Shown here one piece after another: positions 24,993 through 35,295 of a stretch of 64,000 nucleotides of DNA. A model generated the notes under the pieces. It saw nothing but the letters and a program-made list of their open reading frames with translations, was not told the origin of the DNA and did no database searches. Numbering within the stretch: the first letter of the stretch is position 1; each line of letters opens with the position of its first letter. The stretch comes from an uncultured Oribacterium sp. GTDB lineage: Bacteria > Bacillota > Clostridia > Lachnospirales > Lachnospiraceae. The stretch covers positions 1-64,000 of the forward strand of contig CAKQPT010000003.1 of the NCBI GenBank assembly GCA_934270345.1, read 5' to 3'. Made by a program: the position numbers and the translations under genes.

Positions 24993-26273
24993 TTAGATCG
25001 TGATGAGGCCCTTTTCCAGCATCTTCTGTACGGACATCATGATGCCGAGCTTTCCGTGGTACCAGGTGAGACCGCCCTGGAAGTAGACGTTGTACGGTGC
25101 ACGGATCGGGCCGTCGGCAGAGAGCTCGATGGAGCTGCCCTGGACGAAGGCGCCGGCCGCCATGATGACCTTGCTGTCGTAGCCCGGCATATCATCCGGA
25201 TACGGGGTGACGAAGCTGTCGATCGGTGCGGCTGCCTGGATGCCCTGGCAGAACGCGACCATGGCCTCCTCGGAGCCGAGGGTGATGGCCTGGATGATGT
25301 CGTAGCGGGTGGTGTCTGCACTCGGGTGGCACTGGAAGCCTAAGCGCTCATACACCTTTGCGGCGAAGATGGCGGTTTTCTCAGCATTGGCCGTGATGAC
25401 CGGGGACATGAAGAGACCCTGGTAAAACAGCTTGTTGTTGTCGAGGGAAGCACCGACCTCCTTCCCGAGGCCCGGGGTCGTGAGACGTACGGCGGCACGC
25501 TCGACGCACTCCTTCGTGCCGGCGATGTAACCGCCGAGTGGCGCGAGTCCGCCGCCCGGGTTCTTGATGAGGGAGCCCACGACCATGTCGGCGCCGTACA
25601 GGGACGGCTCCTCACGGCGGGTGAACTCACCGTAGCAGTTATCGACCATGCAGATCACGTCCGGCTTGATGGACTTCACGAAGGCGATGAGCTCGCCGAT
25701 CTGCTCCGGAGAGAAGGTATCCCGGCTTGCGTAGCCCTTCGAACGCTGGATCTCGACGAGATGTGTGCGCTCGTTGATGGCGGCACGGATGCCGTCGTAG
25801 TCGAAGCCACCGTCCGGCAGCAGGTCCACCTGGCGGTAGGTAATGCCGTACTCAGCGAGACTGCCGGTGGATGGGCGGATGCCGATGATCTCCTCGAGGG
25901 TGTCATACGGGCCGCCGGCCGGACAGAGGATCTCGTCGCCAGGACGGGTGTTGCCGGCGAGGGCGATGCCGAGCGCGTGTGTACCGGAGGTAATCTGTGA
26001 GCGGACGAGTGCATCCTCGGTGCCGAAGACATTGGCATACACCTGCTCGAGGGTATCACGACCGATATCGTCGTAGCCGTAGCCGGTGGTGCCATAGAGA
26101 TGCGCCTCGGATACGTGCGCGTCCTGGAAGGCCTTCACGACCTTCAGCTGATTGTACTCGGCGATGCAGTCGATCTCCGCGAAGCGCTCACGGAGGTCAG
26201 CGAGGGCCTCCTCACAGAGTATATATACTTCTTCCTTTATGCCCAGTGCACGGAACATGTCTCGATTATCCAT
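24993..26273 (-). CDS. ynbB: YnbB-type PLP enzyme (methionine gamma-lyase family)
   Basis: The 426-residue protein belongs to the fold-type I PLP family called aluminium-resistance or methionine gamma-lyase-like. The expected Schiff-base lysine is Lys237 in GSLIKNPGGG, with MVDNCYGEF before it. The true substrate is not established for the family. Its ATG at 26273 follows AAGGA and lies inside miaA, a 37-base overlap. Following miaA is the usual Firmicute order. It ends the unit, with a terminator after it. Confidence 0.88.
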   Translation of the reverse strand: MDNRDMFRALGIKEEVYILCEEALADLRERFAEIDCIAEYNQLKVVKAFQDAHVSEAHLYGTTGYGYDDIGRDTLEQVYANVFGTEDALVRSQITSGTHALGIALAGNTRPGDEILCPAGGPYDTLEEIIGIRPSTGSLAEYGITYRQVDLLPDGGFDYDGIRAAINERTHLVEIQRSKGYASRDTFSPEQIGELIAFVKSIKPDVICMVDNCYGEFTRREEPSLYGADMVVGSLIKNPGGGLAPLGGYIAGTKECVERAAVRLTTPGLGKEVGASLDNNKLFYQGLFMSPVITANAEKTAIFAAKVYERLGFQCHPSADTTRYDIIQAITLGSEEAMVAFCQGIQAAAPIDSFVTPYPDDMPGYDSKVIMAAGAFVQGSSIELSADGPIRAPYNVYFQGGLTWYHGKLGIMMSVQKMLEKGLITI

Positions 26274-27301
26274 TCTACTATCTTTTCCTTCTTATATTCA
26301 AAATTCTGAAGCTCGACCCAGTGGACGTCGCGCTCGCGGCGGAACCAGGTGAGCTGACGCTTCGCATAATTCCGCGAGTTCTGCTGAATCTTAGCGACAG
26401 CCTGAGCCATTATAACACGATTCTCCGGGGTTTCAAGCGGGAGGGCCCGGAGTTCGGCCTCGGAAACGTGGCATTTCGACGCTTCTTCAGGGGAAATGCC
26501 CTTCTGATACGCGAGGATCGTGTCGAGCGCTGCGAGGACCTCGCGGTAGCCGATGCCCTTCATCGAGGTGCGCTCCGGCGGCAGGTTCCGGGCACGGAGC
26601 CGGATGCACTCGTCGAGGAGGCCGTCCTGGAGCATACCCTCGACGCGCTGGTTAATGCGCTGGTAGAGCTTCTCGCGCTCGTCGTTCAGGACGAAGAAGA
26701 CGCTATCATAAATGGCAGTCTTTCTGCTCTCCTCTTCGTTGTGCGCGGAGATCGGGCTGCCGTGGAGCTCGTAGAAGCTGAGGGCGCGGATCACGCGGCG
26801 GATATTATGGGCGTGGATTTTCTCCGTCGATGGCGGATCGACCTCGCGGAGGCGCTCATAGAGCTGCTCCGGTCCGCCCGGCTGCTCGGCGATCGCCTGG
26901 AGGCGGGCCGCGACTTCCTGATGCTTCGCATCGTCTTCCTCCGTGAAGTCGATGCCGTAGAGAAGCGCCTGGATATAGAAGCCGGTGCCACCGACGAGGA
27001 TCGGGATGTGACCGCGCCGGTAGATGCCGTCGATGGCTTCCGACGCCATCTGCTGGAAGGTCTGCACGTCATAATCGGTGTCGACGTCGATGACGTCGAT
27101 GAGGTGGTGCGGCACGCCGTCCATCTCCTGCGTCGTCACCTTCGCAGAGCCGATGTCGAGGCCTCGGTAGACCTGGACGGAGTCCGCCGAGACGATCTCA
27201 CCGTCGATTGCTTTCGCCAGCGCCACCGAGGTGCTCGTCTTCCCCACCGCCGTCGGGCCGGCGAGGATGATGAGGGGACGCTTCGCAATGTTAATATTCA
27301 T
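26237..27301 (-). CDS. miaA: tRNA dimethylallyltransferase
   Basis: The 354-residue protein has the P-loop GPTAVGKTS at 15-23, SADSVQVYRGLDIGSAK and VGGTGFYIQALLYG, all MiaA signatures. It adds the dimethylallyl group to A37 of tRNAs reading UNN codons. MiaB, encoded three genes upstream, then adds the methylthio group. AAGGAAG precedes its ATG, 12 bases after mutL. About 40 residues longer than the minimal family, mainly at the C-terminus. Confidence 0.96.
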   Translation of the reverse strand: MNINIAKRPLIILAGPTAVGKTSTSVALAKAIDGEIVSADSVQVYRGLDIGSAKVTTQEMDGVPHHLIDVIDVDTDYDVQTFQQMASEAIDGIYRRGHIPILVGGTGFYIQALLYGIDFTEEDDAKHQEVAARLQAIAEQPGGPEQLYERLREVDPPSTEKIHAHNIRRVIRALSFYELHGSPISAHNEEESRKTAIYDSVFFVLNDEREKLYQRINQRVEGMLQDGLLDECIRLRARNLPPERTSMKGIGYREVLAALDTILAYQKGISPEEASKCHVSEAELRALPLETPENRVIMAQAVAKIQQNSRNYAKRQLTWFRRERDVHWVELQNFEYKKEKIVEWIIETCSVHWA

Positions 27302-27313
27302 AGCCTGCTTCCT

Positions 27314-29503
27314 TTATACAATTCTTTTAAACTTCTTCTCCAGCTCTGTCTTCGACATGGAAATGATCGTCGGGCGGCCGTGCGGGCAGGCGTACGGGTT
27401 CTCGAGGGTCAGAAGCTCGCCGATGAGGGCGTCGGCTTCCATGAGGCTCAGTTTATTGTTGCCCTTGACGGCAGCCTTACAGGACATCGAGGCGATTTTG
27501 TCGTAGATGGTGTCCGGAGTTGTCATGCCGGCTTCGTCTGTAAGCTCATCGAGGATCTCGAGGAGGAGCTCTTTCTTGCCGAGCTCCGGGAGGTCGGTCG
27601 GGATGGCAGAGATGCTGTAGTCGCGGCCACCGAGGCCGGAAATCACGTAGCCGAGCTGCTCGAAGTAGCTCATGTGCTCCTCGAGGACACGGGCTTCGTC
27701 GGCGGTCAGGGTCAGGAGTATCGGCGGGTTCAGGTACTGGCTGGCCGGCTTCTTCTCGTGGAGGCGTTTCATCATGCGCTCGAAGTTCACCTTCTCGTGG
27801 GCAGCGTGCTGGTCGATGATGTAGAGCTTATCACCGTACTCGACGAGCCAGTAAGTCTCGAAGACCTGACCGATGATGCGGTGCGCGGTGCGCGCCTGCT
27901 CACTCAGAAAGCGCTCCGAGAACAGGGTCTCCTGCTCCGGCTTCTCAGGTGCGGGCGCGGTGGCTGGGGCCTCCGATTGAGTGGTGTCGGTCTCCGACGA
28001 CGCGCATGATGCTGGTGCGCTTACGTTCTCGGACGACGTAGATGGCGCGAGTGCTTCTGCAGTGGTCTCCGACGACGCAGATGACGCTGGTGCGCTTACG
28101 TTCTCGGACGACGTAGATGGCGTGAGTGCGCTTTCCTGCATATATACCGGGCTTTCGCGACGTACCGCTTCCATCGAGCGGTCGAAATCCTTCAGCGTGA
28201 AGCCGCTGCTGTGTTCGCTCCTCCGTTCGTGGAGTCCGTCGAGACGGTCGCTGCTGTCCATATGCTGCTGCCCATGGAGGTAGATGTCCTCCTTCGGGGC
28301 GGCTTCCGGGTTCAGTTGCGGGCGGAGGGCTTCCGCGTAGGCTTCGCGGGTCTCTTCCACGCGCTTCTTTTCAAACGGCTCGACGTGCGGCATGGCCGGG
28401 GTCTTCGGCACGGTACTTCCTCTGCCGGTCGAAGCTGCGGCGTGTGCGCCCCTGCCGCCGTCTGCATTGTCCAGATCCGTGTTTACGATCAGCTCCGTCT
28501 GGCGGAGGGCGTTCTGCACGGCGTCGAGGACGGAATTATAGATGAGCATGCCGTCGGAGAAGCGCACCTCGAGCTTCTGCGGGTGCACGTTCACGTCGAC
28601 GATTTCCGGGTTCACGTCGATCATCAGGACGACGAACGGAAACTTGTGCTGCATGAGGAAGGCGCGGTAGCCGTCCTCGATGGCCTTCATGATCATCGGG
28701 TTCTTCACGAAGCGCTCGTTCACGAAGTAGAGCTCGAAGTTGCGGTTCGCGCGGGTGATGACGGGCTTTCCGATGAAGCCGCGGACGGTGACCGCCGGGA
28801 GTCCGGTGAGGGTCGAGCGCTGGTAGGCGCGGTTCACGGTGATGAGCTGGTTCGTGACGTCGCGGCCGTAGATCGAGTAGATCACGTCCAGGAGGGAGCC
28901 GTTACCGAGCGTCGCGAGGAGCTGGCGGCCGTCCTGCAGGTAGCGGAAGGCGACCTCCGGGTGGGCCAATGCTTCTTTCTCCAGGATATCCTGAATCCGG
29001 GCGGCTTCGGCCTGCGGACTTTTCAGGAACTTACGGCGGGCCGGGACGTTTTTAAAGAGGTCCCGGACGATGAAGGTCGTGCCGTCGGGTGCGCCGATCT
29101 GGGCGAAATCCTTCTCGACGCCGCCTTCGATCTGGTAGTGCACGGCCATGAGGGCACCCGGGGTCTTCGTGATCAGCTCGACGCGGGCGACACTGGCGAT
29201 GGAGGCGAGGGCCTCACCGCGGAAGCCGAGGGTCTGGATGCTGAGGAGGTCGCGGGCGTCGCGGATCTTCGAGGTCGCATGGCGAACGAAGGCGTTGCGC
29301 ACGTCCTCCTCGGCGATGCCGCCGCCGTTATCCGTCACGCGAATCATGGAGATGCCGCCGTCGCGGATCTCGACCGACACCGCGGTGCTGCCGGCATCGA
29401 TGGCGTTCTCGAGGAGCTCCTTCACGACGCTGAGCGGCCGCTCGATCACCTCGCCCGCCGCAATCTGATTGATGGTCTCATCACTTAAAATGTTGATTTT
29501 CAT
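27314..29503 (-). CDS. mutL: DNA mismatch repair protein MutL
   Basis: The 729-residue protein has the GHKL ATPase motifs near the N-terminus (ENAIDAGST, DNGGGI, TLGFRGEALASI) and a C-terminal endonuclease domain with DQHAAHEKVNFE and CPHGRPT. This is the nicking type of MutL found where MutH is absent. The linker (about residues 450-530) is Ser/Ala/Thr-rich and contains a 25-residue tandem duplication. GGAGG precedes the ATG. It lies 15 bases after mutS, and miaA follows. Confidence 0.96.
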   Translation of the reverse strand: MKINILSDETINQIAAGEVIERPLSVVKELLENAIDAGSTAVSVEIRDGGISMIRVTDNGGGIAEEDVRNAFVRHATSKIRDARDLLSIQTLGFRGEALASIASVARVELITKTPGALMAVHYQIEGGVEKDFAQIGAPDGTTFIVRDLFKNVPARRKFLKSPQAEAARIQDILEKEALAHPEVAFRYLQDGRQLLATLGNGSLLDVIYSIYGRDVTNQLITVNRAYQRSTLTGLPAVTVRGFIGKPVITRANRNFELYFVNERFVKNPMIMKAIEDGYRAFLMQHKFPFVVLMIDVNPEIVDVNVHPQKLEVRFSDGMLIYNSVLDAVQNALRQTELIVNTDLDNADGGRGAHAAASTGRGSTVPKTPAMPHVEPFEKKRVEETREAYAEALRPQLNPEAAPKEDIYLHGQQHMDSSDRLDGLHERRSEHSSGFTLKDFDRSMEAVRRESPVYMQESALTPSTSSENVSAPASSASSETTAEALAPSTSSENVSAPASCASSETDTTQSEAPATAPAPEKPEQETLFSERFLSEQARTAHRIIGQVFETYWLVEYGDKLYIIDQHAAHEKVNFERMMKRLHEKKPASQYLNPPILLTLTADEARVLEEHMSYFEQLGYVISGLGGRDYSISAIPTDLPELGKKELLLEILDELTDEAGMTTPDTIYDKIASMSCKAAVKGNNKLSLMEADALIGELLTLENPYACPHGRPTIISMSKTELEKKFKRIV
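27989..28138. repeat. 75-bp tandem duplication inside mutL
   Basis: Two direct copies start at 27989 and 28064, exactly 75 bp apart, each beginning GGTCTCCGACGACGC. They keep frame and encode two copies of a 25-residue Ser/Ala-rich unit (PSTSSENVSAPAS) in the MutL linker. The copies differ at a few bases. Confidence 0.85.
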
Positions 29504-29518
29504 GTGTCAATCCTCCAG

Positions 29519-32338
29519 TTACGACAGCTTGAAGCGGTCCTTCAGTTCGTAGAGGGTGTTCATGGCGTCGAGCGGGGTCATGTGGTTGATGTCGATGGCG
29601 CGGAGGTAGTCGATGGCGTCGCGGATCGAGGCCGGGAGCGCCGGTTCGGCCGCCACACTCACTGGTGCTGTTTCTGCTCCTGCTGCCGGACTTGTGCCTG
29701 CGGCTGCTGTGCGCGAAGCCGCGCCAGCTGAGCCTGCAGCATTGTCCGTCTGTGCAGTCGCTGCCGCACCCGGCTGCCGCTCCGCGACCATGCCCTTCGT
29801 CGCATCCCCGGCGCCGAAGGCCAGGTCGCCGTCCGCGCTGGCGCCGCTCTCCTCGAGCGCGAGGCTTTCCTGACGGAAGCCCGGCTCGCGGTCGAGCTCA
29901 CGCGCCTTCGCGAGGATATCCGCGTCGCTGAGCTCCGCGGCGATCTCCTTCGCCCGGTCGATGACCGGTTTCGGCACGCCGGCGAGACTCGCCACGTCGA
30001 TGCCGTACGACTGGTCGGCGCCCCCAGGGATGATCTTCCGCAGGAACACGATATCCTGATCGTGGTTGGTGACTGCGATACAGTAGTTGTTGACGCCGTC
30101 CAGCCGTCCCTCGAGCTCGGTGAGCTCGTGATAGTGGGTGGCGAAGAGGGTCTTCGCCCGAACCACCTTCGCGATGTACTCGACCACGGCCCAGGCGATG
30201 CTGAGGCCGTCGAAGGTCGAGGTACCGCGGCCGATCTCGTCGAGGATCAGCAGCGACTTCGTCGTCGCATTCCGAAGGATGTTCGCCACCTCGTTCATCT
30301 CCACCATGAAGGTCGACTGCCCGGACGCGAGGTCGTCGCTTGCGCCGACCCGCGTGAAGATGCGGTCGCAGATCGAGATGTCCGCATGGCTCGCCGGCAC
30401 AAAGGAGCCGATGCTCGCCATCAGCACGATGAGCGCCACCTGCCGCATATAGGTCGACTTTCCGGCCATGTTCGGTCCGGTGATGATGGCGATCCGGTCC
30501 GTCGCATCGTCGAGGCGGGTATCATTGGTCACGAACATCCCATCCTGGAGCAGCTTCTCGATGACCGGATGACGACCATCCTTGATATCGATGCGCCCCT
30601 CCTCATTGATCTCCGGACGGCAGTAGTTGTTGCTCGTCGCGACCTTCGAAAGCGAGATCAGGCAGTCGAGCAGTGCCACGTAGTGCGAGGTCTTCTGCAC
30701 ACGCTGCACGTTCTCCGCGATGGTGTCCCGCACATCGCAGAAAAGCTCGTACTCGAGCTGGTGCAGCTTCTCCTCCGCGCCGAGGATCTCGTTCTGGAGC
30801 TTCTCGAGCTCCTCCGTCGTGTAGCGCTCCGCCCCCGTCAGGGTCTGCTTCCGAATATAGTCCGCCGGCACGAGGTCCTTGAAGCTGTTCGTCACCTCGA
30901 TGCAGTAGCCGAAGATGCGGTTGAACTTGACCTTCAGCGTCTTGATGCCCGTCCGCTCCCGCTCCCGCTGCTCGAGATCCGCGAGCCACTGCTTGCCGTT
31001 CAGCTTCGACTGCATGTAGTGGTCCGCCTCCTCGTGGTAGCCCTCGCGGATAATGCCGCCATCGCGGCTCGAGACCGGCGGATCCTCCACGATCGCCTGG
31101 TCGATCCGCTGGTAGAGCTCCTGCATCTCGTCGATGCCCTCGTAAATCTCCTTCATGAGCGGGGCCTCGAAGAGCCCGAGCTCCTGGCGGATATCCGGCA
31201 GCATCCGGAGCGACTGCTTGAAGGCGATGAGGTCCCGCGGATTCGCCGTCTTATAGCAGATCTTTCCGAGCAGACGCTCGAAATCGTAGACCGTGTTCAG
31301 GTACTCGGACATCTCCTCACGGTCGATGTAGTGTCCGCAGAGCTCCTCGATCGCGTCCTGCCGCGCAAGGATCTGCGCCCGGTCGATGAGCGGCTGCTCG
31401 AGGAAACGGCGGAGCATACGCGCGCCCATCGCGGTCCGGGTCTTGTCGAGGACCCAGAGCAGCGTGCCGCGCTTTTTCTTCTCCCGCATCGTCTCGATGA
31501 GCTCGAGGTTCCGCTGGGTCGCGGTGTCAATGATCATGTACTGACTGCTTGCGTAGTAGCGGATGTTCGAGATATGCGCGACGGTGTTCTTCTGCGTCTC
31601 ATAGACATAATGCAGTGCCGCCGCGGCACTCAGGCGCGCGAGGTCCCGGTCCGCGAGGCCGATGCCCTGAATGCTCGCATGGAAGTGCTCCTCGAGGAGC
31701 TTCGTCGCCGCCTCATCCTTGTATACAGCATCCTCGAGCTCGGTGATGATCAGATTGAAGCGGTCCTTGATGAAATCTGTGTCCGCGCCCGAGATCATGA
31801 AGGCCTGATTGCAGACGATCTCCGCCGGCTGGAAGCGGCTCAGCTCATCGAGTACCTCCTTCACCGTGCCGCAGGTCGTCGTCAGGAATTCTCCGGTCGA
31901 CACATCGACGCTGCTGACGCCGAAGCCCGACGCATCGTAGAAGATGCTCATGAGGAAGTTGTTCTTCGTCTCATCGAGCCCCTGCTCGGCGGTCAATGTT
32001 CCCGGTGTCACCACGCGGATGACCCCCCGCTTCACCAGTCCCTTCGCGAGCTTCGGATCCTCAAGCTGCTCCGCGATGGCCACCTTGTAGCCCGCGCCCA
32101 CGAGACGCGTCACATAGCTGTCCGCCGCATGAAACGGGATGCCGCACATCGGTGCCCGCTCCGCCTGTCCGCAGTCCTTCCCGGTCAGCACCAGGTCCAG
32201 CACCGACGACGCCGTCTTCGCATCCTCATAGAACATCTCGTAGAAATCGCCGATGCGATAAAAGAGGATGCAGTCCGGATACTGCTTTTTGGTTTCGAGG
32301 TACTCCGCCATCATCGGCGACAACTTTTTCTCAGCCAT
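29519..32338 (-). CDS. mutS: DNA mismatch repair protein MutS
   Basis: The 939-residue protein has the mismatch-reading Phe-x-Glu at 32-34 (GDFYEMF), Walker A GPNMAGKST, LILDEIGRGTSTFDG and FATHYHEL. It binds mismatches and recruits MutL. The ATG at 32338 follows AAAGGA by 6 bases; an in-frame start 33 codons earlier is not supported. An Ala/Gly-rich insertion of about 60 residues sits before the C-terminal helical tail (ASIRDAIDYLRAIDINHMTPLDA), making it longer than the usual 850-880. Confidence 0.97.
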   Translation of the reverse strand: MAEKKLSPMMAEYLETKKQYPDCILFYRIGDFYEMFYEDAKTASSVLDLVLTGKDCGQAERAPMCGIPFHAADSYVTRLVGAGYKVAIAEQLEDPKLAKGLVKRGVIRVVTPGTLTAEQGLDETKNNFLMSIFYDASGFGVSSVDVSTGEFLTTTCGTVKEVLDELSRFQPAEIVCNQAFMISGADTDFIKDRFNLIITELEDAVYKDEAATKLLEEHFHASIQGIGLADRDLARLSAAAALHYVYETQKNTVAHISNIRYYASSQYMIIDTATQRNLELIETMREKKKRGTLLWVLDKTRTAMGARMLRRFLEQPLIDRAQILARQDAIEELCGHYIDREEMSEYLNTVYDFERLLGKICYKTANPRDLIAFKQSLRMLPDIRQELGLFEAPLMKEIYEGIDEMQELYQRIDQAIVEDPPVSSRDGGIIREGYHEEADHYMQSKLNGKQWLADLEQRERERTGIKTLKVKFNRIFGYCIEVTNSFKDLVPADYIRKQTLTGAERYTTEELEKLQNEILGAEEKLHQLEYELFCDVRDTIAENVQRVQKTSHYVALLDCLISLSKVATSNNYCRPEINEEGRIDIKDGRHPVIEKLLQDGMFVTNDTRLDDATDRIAIITGPNMAGKSTYMRQVALIVLMASIGSFVPASHADISICDRIFTRVGASDDLASGQSTFMVEMNEVANILRNATTKSLLILDEIGRGTSTFDGLSIAWAVVEYIAKVVRAKTLFATHYHELTELEGRLDGVNNYCIAVTNHDQDIVFLRKIIPGGADQSYGIDVASLAGVPKPVIDRAKEIAAELSDADILAKARELDREPGFRQESLALEESGASADGDLAFGAGDATKGMVAERQPGAAATAQTDNAAGSAGAASRTAAAGTSPAAGAETAPVSVAAEPALPASIRDAIDYLRAIDINHMTPLDAMNTLYELKDRFKLS

Positions 32339-32481
32339 CTGTTTCCTTTCGCTGCCTGCTGCCCGCAGGTCCTTCTGTCTTCCATTCCGCCCGCTGCCGG
32401 GGCCAATGCTTACATCTGCCTTCCGTCCTTCATGCACCGAAGGGCGGGCATATGCGTGCCGGCCCCCTGCATTAGCCTCGC

Positions 32482-33921
32482 TCAGTCGGCGAGCTCGCCG
32501 AAGTAGTAGAAGCCCTTCGACTCCGTGAGCTTCACCATCTGCATGGTGCCGATCAGTTCCTTCGGGCCCGGGAAGTGCACGAGCACGCTGTTCGAGAGGC
32601 GTCCCGTGAGGTAGCCCTCCTGGTTCTTGTTCTCATCCTCGACGAGGACCTCCATGGTCTTCCCGAGGTCACGCGTCTCGTTCGCCGCCGAGCTCTCCTG
32701 CACAACCTTCAGAAGACGGTCGAAGCGGTCCTTCACGTCCTCCTCCGGCACCTGCTCGAAGCTCGCCGCCGGCGTGCCCGTCCGCTTACTGTAGATGAAG
32801 GTGTAGGCCGCGTCGAACTGCGCCTTCTGCACGACGTCTACGGTATCCTGGAAATCCGCCTCGGTCTCACCCGGGAAGCCCACGATGATATCTGTGCTGA
32901 GCGCCACATCCGGCAGCTCCCGGCGGATCTTCTCCACGAGCGCGAGGTAGCTCTCCTTCGTGTAGTGACGGTTCATGCGCTTGAGGATCGCGCTGGAGCC
33001 GGACTGCAGCGGCAGGTGGATGTGCCGTTCGATGTTCGGGTGCGTCTTCATCACCTCGATGAGCTCATCCGAAAGATCCTTCGGGTTTGAGGTCATATAG
33101 CGGACACGCCGGAGGCCCGGGAGCTCTGCCACAGCGGCGAGCAGCTCCGGGAAGCTCGTGCTGCCCGGGATGTCATTGCCATAGGAATTGACATTCTGAC
33201 CGAGCAGGGTGATCTCGAGACAGCCATCCGCGATCAACTGCTCGCACTCACGCAGGATCGCCGTCGCATTCCGCGACTTCTCGCGTCCACGCACATACGG
33301 GACGATGCAGTAGGTACAGAAATTATTGCAGCCGTAGCTGATATTCACCGCACCCTTGAAGCGGTAGCGGCGGTCACTCGGCAGCTCCTCGACGATCATC
33401 TTCGTATCGTCGAGCACCTCGAAGGTCCGCTTTCCGGTCACGAGCGTCTGGTACAGCAGCTCCGCGAGCTTGTAAACGTTATGCGTACCGAAGACGAGAC
33501 GCACGTACGGATAACGCTTCCGGATGCCCTCAACCTCGTCCTTCTCCTGCATCATGCAGCCCGTGATGCCGATGATCATCCCGTCCCGGCGCTCGTACTG
33601 ATGCTTCAGACGGCCGACCCGACCGTAGAGCTTCATGTTCGCATTCTCCCGCACCGTGCAGGTCGTGAACAGCACCACATCCGCATCCCGGTCATCCTCC
33701 GTCACGGTATAGCCGCAGCGCTCCAGGATACCGAGCAGCTTCTCGCCATCCTTCGCCGACATCTGACAGCCCATCACCTCGACCATACAGTGCGCCGCAT
33801 AGCCCTCCTGCTTCTTCATCTCCACGAGCTCACGGACACGGTCCATGAAATAGTACTGTCGCGCCGGCTCCTCCACCGGCGCCTGCTCCACGATTTCCTT
33901 AAAGTCTATAATGTAATCCAT
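32482..33921 (-). CDS. miaB: tRNA methylthiotransferase MiaB
   Basis: The 479-residue protein has an N-terminal UPF0004 domain with CQMSAKDGE and TCTVRENANMK, the radical SAM motif CNNFCTYCIVPYVRG, and a C-terminal TRAM domain (about 410-475). It converts i6A37 to ms2i6A37 in tRNA. It heads the miaB-mutS-mutL-miaA-ynbB unit. An N-terminal extension of about 40 residues precedes the first domain, common in Clostridia. Ribosome site before the ATG is weak. Confidence 0.95.
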   Translation of the reverse strand: MDYIIDFKEIVEQAPVEEPARQYYFMDRVRELVEMKKQEGYAAHCMVEVMGCQMSAKDGEKLLGILERCGYTVTEDDRDADVVLFTTCTVRENANMKLYGRVGRLKHQYERRDGMIIGITGCMMQEKDEVEGIRKRYPYVRLVFGTHNVYKLAELLYQTLVTGKRTFEVLDDTKMIVEELPSDRRYRFKGAVNISYGCNNFCTYCIVPYVRGREKSRNATAILRECEQLIADGCLEITLLGQNVNSYGNDIPGSTSFPELLAAVAELPGLRRVRYMTSNPKDLSDELIEVMKTHPNIERHIHLPLQSGSSAILKRMNRHYTKESYLALVEKIRRELPDVALSTDIIVGFPGETEADFQDTVDVVQKAQFDAAYTFIYSKRTGTPAASFEQVPEEDVKDRFDRLLKVVQESSAANETRDLGKTMEVLVEDENKNQEGYLTGRLSNSVLVHFPGPKELIGTMQMVKLTESKGFYYFGELAD

Positions 33922-33956
33922 AAATCAAATCAACTTTCTGTATGTATTAAACGCCC

Positions 33957-33985
33957 AAACGGAGCCCGCATAACGCAGGGCTCCG
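33957..33985 (-). terminator. terminator after proA
   Basis: CGGAGCCC (33960-33967) pairs with GGGCTCCG (33978-33985). On the minus strand the stem continues into TTTGGGCG, so the U-tract is short. It lies 6 bases after the proA stop. Confidence 0.65.
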
Positions 33986-33991
33986 CAAAGC

Positions 33992-35278
33992 TCAACGGAT
34001 CTGTCCATCTCCGTAGATCTTATATTTATAGGTGGTGAGCTCCCGAAGCCCCATCGGGCCCCGCGCGTGGAGCTTCCCGGTCGAGATGCCGATCTCGGCA
34101 CCGAAGCCGAAGCAGCCGCCATCCGTGAAACGCGTCGACGCATTCCAGTAGACGCAGGCACTGTCAATCCCGTTCAGGAACTGCTCCGCATGCGCCGCAT
34201 CCTCCGTGATGATCGACTCACTGTGCCCGGTGCTGCAGCGGTTGATGTGCGCGATCGCCTCCGCCACCGAGTGCACCGTCTTCACCGAAATCTTATAGTC
34301 GAGGTACTCCGTCGTGAAGTCCTCCTCCGTCGCCGGATGCACGAGTCCCATATCGATGCCCTCCCCGGCTTCTGCCGCCGACTGCAACGCTGCGAGGCTC
34401 GGCGCATCACAGTACGCCTCGACCTGCCTCTCCTGCAGCTTCCGGATCACCGGCACGAGCACCGTCGTCAGCACGCGTTCATCCACGACCAGCGACTCGC
34501 AGGCATTGCACACACCGATCCGCTGCGTCTTCGCATTAAACACGATCGGCACCGCTTTCGCCACATCCGCATCCTCGTCGAGGAAGATATGACAGTTGCC
34601 GGCCCCGGTCTCGATGACCGGCACGGAAGCATTGCGCACGACCGCCTGAATCAACCGATGCGAACCGCGCGGAATCAGCACATCCACGTACTCGTTCATC
34701 TGCATGAAGCGGTTCGTCGTCTCGTGATCCGTCGCCTCGATAAGCTGCAGTACGTTCGGGTCAATGCCGGCGGCCCCGATGGCGCTCCGGAGGACCTTCG
34801 TAATCGCGAGGTTTGAGTGGATCGCATCCGAACCGCCCTTCAGGATCACGGCATTTGCCGTCTTGAAGCAGAGGGACCAGGCGTCACTCGTCACATTCGG
34901 ACGCGCCTCATAGATGATCCCGATCACGCCGATCGGTACCGCCACCTTCTGAAGCCGCAGCCCGTTCGGACGCTCCACCTCGGACAGCAGCTCGCCGACT
35001 GGATCCTCGAGCCCCGCGATGTCACGGATCGCATCCGCCATCGCATGGAGACGCTCCTCTGTGAGACGCAGACGATCCCGGAGCCCCGCCGGCATCTGAT
35101 TCTGATCCGCGATGGCGAGATCCTCCGCATTACCCCGGAGGATCGCCGCCTGGTTCTCCTTCTGATCGAGGGCATCCGCCGCCGCCATCAGCACCTGATT
35201 CTTCTTTTCGGTATCCAGCACCGCAAGCTGCCGCGCCGCCGCACGCGCCGCCGCACCGATTTGCTTTAGCTCTAACAT
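33992..35278 (-). CDS. proA: gamma-glutamyl phosphate reductase
   Basis: The 428-residue protein is an aldehyde-dehydrogenase-fold enzyme with the catalytic Cys in [11 protein letters not shown] and the ProA blocks [13 protein letters not shown] and [11 protein letters not shown]. It makes glutamate semialdehyde for proline. The ATG at 35278 follows TGGAGG; the GTG four codons earlier is part of that site. It is the last gene of proB-DUF896-proA and is followed by a terminator. Confidence 0.97.
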   Translation of the reverse strand: MLELKQIGAAARAAARQLAVLDTEKKNQVLMAAADALDQKENQAAILRGNAEDLAIADQNQMPAGLRDRLRLTEERLHAMADAIRDIAGLEDPVGELLSEVERPNGLRLQKVAVPIGVIGIIYEARPNVTSDAWSLCFKTANAVILKGGSDAIHSNLAITKVLRSAIGAAGIDPNVLQLIEATDHETTNRFMQMNEYVDVLIPRGSHRLIQAVVRNASVPVIETGAGNCHIFLDEDADVAKAVPIVFNAKTQRIGVCNACESLVVDERVLTTVLVPVIRKLQERQVEAYCDAPSLAALQSAAEAGEGIDMGLVHPATEEDFTTEYLDYKISVKTVHSVAEAIAHINRCSTGHSESIITEDAAHAEQFLNGIDSACVYWNASTRFTDGGCFGFGAEIGISTGKLHARGPMGLRELTTYKYKIYGDGQIR

Positions 35279-35295
35279 GATTTCCTCCACTTACC

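Noticed and set aside
26001..28009. Plus-strand frame of about 670 codons opposite ynbB, miaA and mutL
   Set aside because: It spans three real genes on the other strand and has shadow-type composition.
27989..28138. Direct repeat in mutL as a mobile insertion
   Set aside because: It keeps frame, lies in a disordered linker and has no terminal repeats, so slippage is the simpler cause.
30062..32506. Long open frame on the plus strand (over 800 codons) opposite mutS
   Set aside because: It is antisense to mutS, rich in Arg/Leu/Asp/Val, with no recognisable domain and no ribosome site. GC-rich codon bias on the minus strand leaves such frames open.
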